Part shown: positions 57,133 through 64,000 of the stretch, in pieces
Numbering within the stretch: the stretch's first letter is position 1
Layout: the number at the start of each line of letters is the position of its first letter
Assembly (NCBI RefSeq): GCF_013302895.1
Contig: NZ_VJOK01000001.1
Coordinates: forward strand, 1,527,415 to 1,591,414
Reading direction: 5' to 3'
DNA: 64,000 nucleotides
Source of the DNA: Streptomyces albus subsp. chlorinus
Lineage (GTDB): Bacteria > Actinomycetota > Actinomycetes > Streptomycetales > Streptomycetaceae
Notes under the pieces: generated by a model
Database searches by the model: none
Told to the model about the DNA's origin: nothing
What the model saw: only the letters and a program-made list of their open reading frames with translations
Position numbers and translations under genes: made by a program

Positions 57133-57434
57133 GAGCAGTCCTCCGGCTTGCCTTGGAGCATGGGCCGGAGGTCTCTTCCACCCGGGACCGCCGCCCACAG
57201 CGGACCGGGCCGGCGCCCCGGGACCGGCCCTGTCCGGTCCGTACTGACGGGGTCACCGCGTGGCTGGGAATACTCCCCTCCGTTGAAAGAAAGAGTAAAG
57301 CAAACCCATGGAAAGGTAAAGAGGGGGGCAATGCCCCAGCTCAGGCGGGTGTGCGCGGTGGACCCGGCCGACTGGAGGAAGGTGGCGGCGGGGGTCGACG
57401 GGGCGACCGGGGCGACCGGGACGGGGCCCCGCGT
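57133..57434. other. terC upstream region
   Basis: This 302-bp region separates the TerD fusion gene from terC. It includes an AT-richer, pyrimidine-rich tract on the minus strand (57285-57335), unusual for this window, which may hold the terC promoter; a GGGAGTATTCCC partial palindrome occurs at 57267-57278. No coding sequence is credible. Confidence 0.45.
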
Positions 57435-59372
57435 TCACCCCCCGGCGGAGTGCCGGGCCGCCACCACGCGCCGCAGCACCTGCGGGACGACCTGGCTGTC
57501 GCCGGGCACCAGGGGCGGCTCGTACGTCCAGGCGTGGCCGACCCAGGGGTCCGCCAGGTGGTCGTCGGGCACGGGGGTCAGCCGCAGCAAGGAGCGCCAC
57601 AGCGGGTCGAGCACGGGCCCGTAGCCGCCGGCCTCGTCCCGGTCGGCGACCATCATCAGGCTGACGCCGACCGAGGGGCCCTCGTCCGCGAGGTAGCGGA
57701 GCTGGTTGACCGCGCGGTCGTCGAAGCCGTGCGGGAAGTCGTGAACGACCAGCAGCTGGTCGGCGACGTCGAGGTCGGGCGGCAGCGCGTCGGTGGCCCC
57801 GCTGCGCACCGCCATCTGCACCAGGTCCACCCGCCGTGTCAGCCGCTCCAGGGTGCGGGCGACGCCCGAGGCCCCCGCCGCGGGCGCCTCGCCCAGCACC
57901 CCGGACTCGACCAGCGGCAGCAGCGCGGTGGCCGCCGCGCCCGCCGGATCGATGACGTGCACCGACATCTCGCCCGCCGGGTGGACGGCGACGATGCGTG
58001 CCGCGAGGGCCGTCGCGGTGAGCGCGGCGAGCCGCCGCAGTTCGTCCGTGTCCGCGAGGGAGGTCTCGCCGCCCCGCGCCCGCCCGCTGTCGATCCACAG
58101 GCCCCGCTCCAGCGGCAGCCGCACCAGCAGCGGGATGCGCAGACCGGCATGCTCGGGCAAGCTCAGGTCGCCCACCCGCAGCCCCATGGGGCGCCCGGCG
58201 GGCGGCTGGTACGCCTGCCAGACCGGACTGTCCCAGCGGGCCAGCGCGGGCGGCAGCGCGGGTTCGACCACGTCCGCCTCGGCCTCCAGCTGGGCGAGGT
58301 CCCGCTCCAGCGACGTCTCGGCCTGTTCGACGAGGGCGTTGTGCTTGGCGTGGGCCGCGGCGCGGGCGGCGTCGGCCGCGGGGCCGATGCGGGTGCGCGG
58401 GTCGCCCAGGACGTCCTCCAGCTCCCGTTCCATCCGCGACGCGGCGAAGTCCACGGCGGACCGGTAGGCCGCGACCGTGCGGGCCAGGTCCTCGAACATG
58501 CCCCATATCTGGTTGTAGAGCCGCTCCTCCATCGACCAGCCCGGGGCATCCCCGGCGACGGGCTGCGAGCCGTCCCCCTGCGGTGGGGCGGGAGGCGGGG
58601 CGGCGGGAGCGGGCGGGGCGGCGGGACGCGCCGCGGTCGGTCCCGTGGTAGTCCGCCCCGTGGTGGTCCGCCCCGTGGTGGACGGTCCCGTGGTGGACGG
58701 TCCCGTGGCCGGAGCCGCCGGTGCGGCGGCGGGCTGCGGGGCGGCGGCGCGGCGGGGGTGGCGGTAGTCGATCCCCCCTCCGCCGGCCGAGCCGTCCTGT
58801 GGCCGGGCCACCGAGCGGGCCCTTCCGGCGGCGACCGCCTCGTCGATGGTCCCGGCGAGCGCGTGCGCGTCACCGAGGCCCTGGTCGGCCAGCAGCGCGG
58901 CGAGTCCGTCGGCGTAGCCCTGTCCGACGGCCCGCACCTTCCATGCCCCCTGGCGCCGGTACAGCTCCATGGCGACGACGGCGGACTCTGCGCCCAGTCC
59001 GGTCACCGTGTATCCGGCGATCTCCTCGCCGTCCAGGCCCGTGACGGCGACGAAGGGCGCGGCCAGCCCGGCGAAGGCGGCAGGGCCGCCCGTCCCGGTG
59101 GGCAGGGACAGCAGGACGTTCACCCGGTGGACGCCCTGCGGGAGCGCCGCGAGATCGACGGCGAGGCGGTGGGCGGCCGCCGCCTGACGGGAGACCTCCA
59201 CCCCGGGCAGCCGCGGCTCGGCCGGGTGGGCGATCCACCCGGCGTCGCGCAGACGCCCCCGCTCGTCGTTGAGGGTCGCCCCCGCGATGACCGGTGTGTC
59301 CGCCGTCACCCGTATCTCCACCCGGGTACCGGGCAGCGGGTGGTTCTGCCCCCGGACCAGCTCGGCCGTCAT
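57435..59372 (-). CDS. TerD-domain protein fused to an FtsK-like module
   Basis: This 645-residue protein has an N-terminal TerD fold (residues about 1-175) with the closing motif ELYRRQGAWKVRAVGQGYAD and a Pro/Thr/Ala linker (about 190-275) containing five TTGPS/TTGRT-like pentapeptides. A helical region with many heptad-like Leu/Ala/Glu residues (about 280-385) precedes a C-terminal domain beginning MGLRVGDLSLPE near 394, resembling the FtsK/SpoIIIE-like modules seen in ter gene clusters (IPLLVRLPLERGLWIDSG; LLVVHDFPHGFDDRAVNQLR). The Walker A lysine motif is not evident, so ATPase activity is doubtful. GAGAGG lies 7 nt before the ATG. It probably is a scaffold in the TerC/TerD envelope-stress complex (inference). 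Confidence 0.8.
   Translation of the reverse strand: MTAELVRGQNHPLPGTRVEIRVTADTPVIAGATLNDERGRLRDAGWIAHPAEPRLPGVEVSRQAAAAHRLAVDLAALPQGVHRVNVLLSLPTGTGGPAAFAGLAAPFVAVTGLDGEEIAGYTVTGLGAESAVVAMELYRRQGAWKVRAVGQGYADGLAALLADQGLGDAHALAGTIDEAVAAGRARSVARPQDGSAGGGGIDYRHPRRAAAPQPAAAPAAPATGPSTTGPSTTGRTTTGRTTTGPTAARPAAPPAPAAPPPAPPQGDGSQPVAGDAPGWSMEERLYNQIWGMFEDLARTVAAYRSAVDFAASRMERELEDVLGDPRTRIGPAADAARAAAHAKHNALVEQAETSLERDLAQLEAEADVVEPALPPALARWDSPVWQAYQPPAGRPMGLRVGDLSLPEHAGLRIPLLVRLPLERGLWIDSGRARGGETSLADTDELRRLAALTATALAARIVAVHPAGEMSVHVIDPAGAAATALLPLVESGVLGEAPAAGASGVARTLERLTRRVDLVQMAVRSGATDALPPDLDVADQLLVVHDFPHGFDDRAVNQLRYLADEGPSVGVSLMMVADRDEAGGYGPVLDPLWRSLLRLTPVPDDHLADPWVGHAWTYEPPLVPGDSQVVPQVLRRVVAARHSAGG
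58639..58713. repeat. 15-bp tandem repeat (five units) in the TerD-fusion linker
   Basis: Units begin at 58639, 58654, 58669, 58684 and 58699, alternating GGTCCCGTGGTGGAC and CGCCCCGTGGTGGTC. They encode the T-T-G-[PR]-[ST] pentapeptides of the linker. Confidence 0.88.
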
Positions 59373-59423
59373 CCTCGCGCCTCTCCCCTGCGGCTCGTCA
59401 CGCCTGCGGCTGGACCAGGGCGG

Positions 59424-60002
59424 TCACAGCTTCGGCAGGATCGCCGGCATCAGGTCCTGGAAGGTGCGGCCGTTGGTGGGCTCGCCGATGGCGGTCATCT
59501 GCCAGCCACCGCCCTGCCGGTGCACCTTGGCCATGATCTGCGCCGTGTACTGGCCGCCGCCGGTGAGGGTGTAGCGGGCCATCTCCTGGCCGTTGGTCTC
59601 GTCGACGATGCGGCAGAAGGCGTTCTCGACCTCGGCGAACGTCTGGCCGGTGAAGGAGTTCACCGTGAAGACGATCTGGTCGATGTGCACCGGGACGCGC
59701 TGGAGGTCCACCGTGATGGCCTCGTCGTCGCCGCCCTGGCCGACACCGCCCACCAGGTTGTCGCCGGTGTGCTTGACCGAGCCGTCGTCGCTCACCAGGT
59801 GGCGGAAGAAGACGACGTCGACCGGCTGCTTGTCGGCGAAGAGCACCGCCGAGGCGTCCAGGTCGATCTCCTTGGTGCGCTTCCCGAAGAGCCCGCGGCG
59901 CTGTGCGGCCTTCCAGCCCAGGCCCATGCGCACGGCCGTGAGGTTGCCCCCGTCGCTCTTCTGCAGGCTGATGGCCTGGCCCTTGGACAAGTTGACCGAC
60001 AC
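59424..60002 (-). CDS. TerD/TerZ-family calcium-binding stress protein
   Basis: This 192-residue single-domain TerD protein begins VSVNLSKGQAISLQKSDGGN and contains RTKEIDLDASAVLFADKQPV, FRHLVSDDGSVKHTGDNLVG and VGQGGDDEAITVDLQRVPVH, with the clustered Asp residues of the double Ca sites. The end is HRQGGGWQMTAIGEPTNGRT. The GTG at 60002 has GAGGGG 6 nt upstream. A minus-strand TAGGGT at 60088-60093 about 85 nt before the start may be its -10 box. It is upstream of the TerD/FtsK-like and terC genes in the same direction, 51 bp from the former. Confidence 0.92.
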   Translation of the reverse strand: MSVNLSKGQAISLQKSDGGNLTAVRMGLGWKAAQRRGLFGKRTKEIDLDASAVLFADKQPVDVVFFRHLVSDDGSVKHTGDNLVGGVGQGGDDEAITVDLQRVPVHIDQIVFTVNSFTGQTFAEVENAFCRIVDETNGQEMARYTLTGGGQYTAQIMAKVHRQGGGWQMTAIGEPTNGRTFQDLMPAILPKL

Positions 60003-60188
60003 GTGCGTCCCCTCTCTGACCCTCTGCCGAACAGGGGCCCGACCCTCTGTGAACACCGGCCGCCAACGGGCGGCCATCAGGCACAGCACCCTACGCAAGG
60101 GCACCGACAGCGGCGGCGGCCGCCCGCGTCTTGTGTCGTTCTTGCAACACTCGCCGCGCCCGGGCCGGGCTCCGGCGGGAACCCGGGG

Positions 60189-62312
<2,124 letters not shown>

Positions 62313-62319
62313 GCTCACC

Positions 62320-62325
62320 ACGGTA
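62320..62325 (-). promoter_or_regulatory. -10 box TACCGT, leaderless promoter of uvrB
   Basis: TACCGT on the minus strand ends 7 nt before the uvrB ATG at 62312. Confidence 0.5.
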
Positions 62326-62371
62326 CGACCCGGCACTGACAGCCGGACCGCGCTCGCAAACTACCCCCCAC

Positions 62372-62387
62372 TGGCAGATAGCTGCCA
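62372..62387. promoter_or_regulatory. Inverted repeat TGGCAG-ATAG-CTGCCA
   Basis: A 6-bp perfect inverted repeat with a 4-nt spacer lies 60 bp upstream of uvrB and 131 bp upstream of the glycerophosphodiesterase gene, in the divergent promoter region. It is not a LexA box; the binding protein is unknown. Confidence 0.4.
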
Positions 62388-62517
62388 ATTTGTTCCGTCG
62401 CAGGTCAGAGGCTTGGCCACCCCTCGTTCAGCTCTACGCCACTTTGTCCCCGCTTGTTTGTATTGCGCATCGGGAACTGTCATCGCAGTCCGTGCAGGCA
62501 CAAGCGAGGAGTCCCGC

Positions 62518-63483
62518 ATGTCGATACGCCCGCTGACCGCTGCCACCACAGGCGCGCTGCTGGGTATGAGCGCGCTCTTCCTCACCGCCGCTCCGGCCGC
62601 CACGGCCTCCGAGCGGCCGGCAAGACAGACGCCGGAGCCTGGCGTAGACTCCGCCGCCCCTTCGCCGCAGTCGGAAACGAGAAAACCCCATAAGTCCCCC
62701 CTGGCGGTGGCGCACCGCGGAGCGTCGGGTTACGCCCCGGAGAACACGCTCGCCGCCGTGGACAAGGCCCACGAGCTGGGCATCGACTGGGTCGAGAACG
62801 ATGTGCAGCGCACGAAGGACGGTGAGCTGGTCGTCCTCCACGACACCACGCTCTCCCGTACGACCGACGTCGAACAGCGCTTCCCCGGCCGCAACCCCTG
62901 GAAGGTCTCCGACTTCACGCTCAAGGAGATCAAGACGCTCGACGCCGGCAGCTGGTTCGGCAACGAGTTCGCGGGCGAGCGGATCCCGACGCTGCGCGAG
63001 TTCCTGGACCGCGTCACCAGCAACGGCCAGAACCTCCTGCTGGAGCTGAAGTCACCGGAGCTCTATCCCGGCATCGAACGCGAGACGCTCGGCCAGCTGG
63101 GGCGCGAGGGCTGGCTGGACCACCGGCACACCAGGAACCGGCTCATAGTCCAGAGCTTCAACAAGAACGCCGTCGCCGAGATCCACAAGCGGAACGCCGC
63201 GGTGAAGACCGGCTTCCTGGGCACGCCCAAGACGGGCGAGCTGAAGGACTTCGCGAGGTTCACCGACCAGATCAACCCCACCTACGCGGACGCCACCAAG
63301 GACTACGTGCGCGCCGTTCAGGCGCTCAAGGGCCCCCACCACAAGCGGATGGAGGTCTTCACCTGGACCGTGAACGACGCCGCCACCGCCCGCAAGGTCG
63401 CCGACGCCGGGGTGGACGGCATCATCTCCAACAAGCCCGACATCGTCAGCGACGCGGTCGCCGGGGCGGCGACCGCCGGCTGA
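62518..63483 (+). CDS. Secreted glycerophosphodiester phosphodiesterase
   Basis: This 321-residue protein has a signal peptide (PLTAATTGALLGMSALFLTA, then APAATA) and a GDPD TIM barrel: AVAHRGASGYAPENTLAAVD near residue 66, WVENDVQRTKDGELVVLHDT with the Glu/Asp metal ligands and catalytic His pair, LLLELKSPELYPGIERE, and GVDGIISNKPDIVS at the end. It releases glycerol-3-phosphate from deacylated phospholipids or teichoic acids outside the cell. GAGGAG lies 6-7 nt before the ATG at 62518. Such genes are often in the PhoP regulon, but I see no clear PHO box. Confidence 0.94.
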   Translation: MSIRPLTAATTGALLGMSALFLTAAPAATASERPARQTPEPGVDSAAPSPQSETRKPHKSPLAVAHRGASGYAPENTLAAVDKAHELGIDWVENDVQRTKDGELVVLHDTTLSRTTDVEQRFPGRNPWKVSDFTLKEIKTLDAGSWFGNEFAGERIPTLREFLDRVTSNGQNLLLELKSPELYPGIERETLGQLGREGWLDHRHTRNRLIVQSFNKNAVAEIHKRNAAVKTGFLGTPKTGELKDFARFTDQINPTYADATKDYVRAVQALKGPHHKRMEVFTWTVNDAATARKVADAGVDGIISNKPDIVSDAVAGAATAG

Positions 63484-63623
63484 CCCGCCGGTCCGGACCG
63501 CGCCCTGCCCCCGTGCGTCCCGGCTGCGACGCCGCCGGGCGCCCTCGGGGCGGGCGGGGGCAGTACCGGGGCGGAGGCCGAGGTTCCGGGGGCGGTTCGG
63601 AGGCGGGTGTCAGTGGGGCGCTC

Positions 63624-63629
63624 TAGGCT
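63624..63629 (+). promoter_or_regulatory. -10 box TAGGCT, leaderless promoter of the ogt-like gene
   Basis: TAGGCT ends 6 nt before the ATG at 63636, without a ribosome binding site. Confidence 0.55.
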
Positions 63630-63635
63630 GCCGGT

Positions 63636-64000
63636 ATGACTGACACTTCGGCCACCCCGCAGGCCGCGCACGGCGGCCGGGCCCCGGAGCCGGAAGGTCC
63701 CGCCCCGGAGCCGGACGGACCCGCCCCGGCCGCCTCCGCCCCGGCCCCGGGGACGTGCGTATGGGCCGTGCGGGAGACGCCCATCGGGCCGCTGATGCTC
63801 GCGGCCACCGGGAAGGGCCTGGTCAACGTCGTCTTCCATGCGCGGGGACGCACGCTGGAGCGGGCGCTGTCCCGGCTGGCCGGGCGCCTGGGGTGCGAGG
63901 TGATATCCGCCGAGCGTGCCCCGCGCGTGTCCGGTCACCTCCGCACGGCCCTGGCCGAGCTCGAACGCTACTTCGAGGGGGACCGCGCCCCCTTCACCGT
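63636..64000 (+). CDS. ogt: Methylated-DNA-[protein]-cysteine S-methyltransferase (partial)
   Basis: The first 121 codons are present; the right window edge removes the active-site half (expected PCHR motif). The N-terminus carries a Pro/Glu/Ala-rich extension of about 40 residues with PEPEGPAPEPDGPAPA repeats. It is followed by the Ada/Ogt entry strand TCVWAVRETPIGPLMLAATG and GLVNVVFHARGRTLERALS, and AELERYFEGDRAPFT, which corresponds to the conserved Q-L-x-E-Y-F-x-G-x-R segment. It repairs O6-alkylguanine and O4-alkylthymine by self-alkylation. The identification rests on the N-terminal half only, so confidence is moderate. Confidence 0.75.
   Translation, partial: MTDTSATPQAAHGGRAPEPEGPAPEPDGPAPAASAPAPGTCVWAVRETPIGPLMLAATGKGLVNVVFHARGRTLERALSRLAGRLGCEVISAERAPRVSGHLRTALAELERYFEGDRAPFT

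Noticed and set aside
62372-62387. AdpA site (TGGCSNGWWY) upstream of uvrB
   Set aside because: TGGCAGATAG has A at the S position and fails at the conserved G, so it does not fit the consensus.

Overview
The window is a high-GC actinobacterial chromosome segment, almost certainly from a Streptomyces. The evidence is the GC-rich third codon positions, frequent GTG starts (and one TTG start), ATGA/GTGA stop-start overlaps, and a gene order that I recall as matching the S. coelicolor SCO1916-SCO1967 neighbourhood: dapD, suf operon, ctaA/ctaB, tkt-tal-zwf-opcA-pgl, pgi, secG-tpiA-pgk-gap, whiA-yvcK-rapZ-uvrC, uvrA, ter genes, uvrB, ogt. It looks like conserved chromosomal core with small lineage-specific intergenic innovations. 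I see no rRNA, tRNA, CRISPR array, insertion sequence, prophage or attachment site.

Layout. 1-8050 holds accessory or conserved-hypothetical genes: a truncated TerD-family protein, a TetR regulator, a DUF1648-like membrane protein with a cysteine pentapeptide repeat, a ProP-type symporter, a YeeE/YedE sulfur transporter and a 571-aa protein with a Gly-Glu-Leu repeat. 8054-13290 has a secreted nuclease preceded by an unusual repeat-rich region, an EI24/CysZ-like membrane protein, dapD and an SMR efflux pump with its TetR partner. 13394-20205 is the Fe-S assembly operon, transcribed leftward as sufR-B-D-Rieske-C-S-U-sufT with 4-nt overlaps at most junctions. A perfect CAAC-N6-GTTG inverted repeat lies upstream of sufR. 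20453-25090 carries an ABC exporter and the haem A genes ctaA and ctaB around a small conserved protein.

25564-39721 is central carbon metabolism: rightward tkt, tal, zwf, opcA, pgl (pentose phosphate pathway), a decayed gene, then leftward pgi, an RbpA-like RNA polymerase-binding protein, secG, tpiA, pgk and gap. Most of these units are separated by strong hairpins. 39956-45010 is the tightly overlapping whiA-yvcK-rapZ-uvrC operon, linking sporulation control and nucleotide excision repair. A metallo-beta-lactamase-fold protein, a mycothiol-type DinB-fold protein, uvrA and a secreted Rieske protein follow.

50161-64000 includes a 15-bp minisatellite, a sugar porter, a 1175-aa secreted phosphodiester glycosidase/metallophosphoesterase with a DasR-like site in front, a TerC/TerD group, uvrB, a secreted glycerophosphodiesterase and the start of an O6-alkylguanine-DNA methyltransferase.

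Two themes run through the window. At least eleven genes have a TANNNT -10 hexamer placed 6-7 nt before the start codon and no Shine-Dalgarno sequence in between, which is the layout of leaderless transcripts. Several 15-bp (pentapeptide-encoding) or 9- to 12-bp tandem repeats occur in linkers and intergenic regions. I found no clear-cut new defence or biosynthetic system. The most promising leads are the multidomain glycosidase/phosphoesterase with its operator-like sites, the TerD/FtsK-like fusion, the repeat-rich nuclease leader and the Cys-repeat membrane protein.
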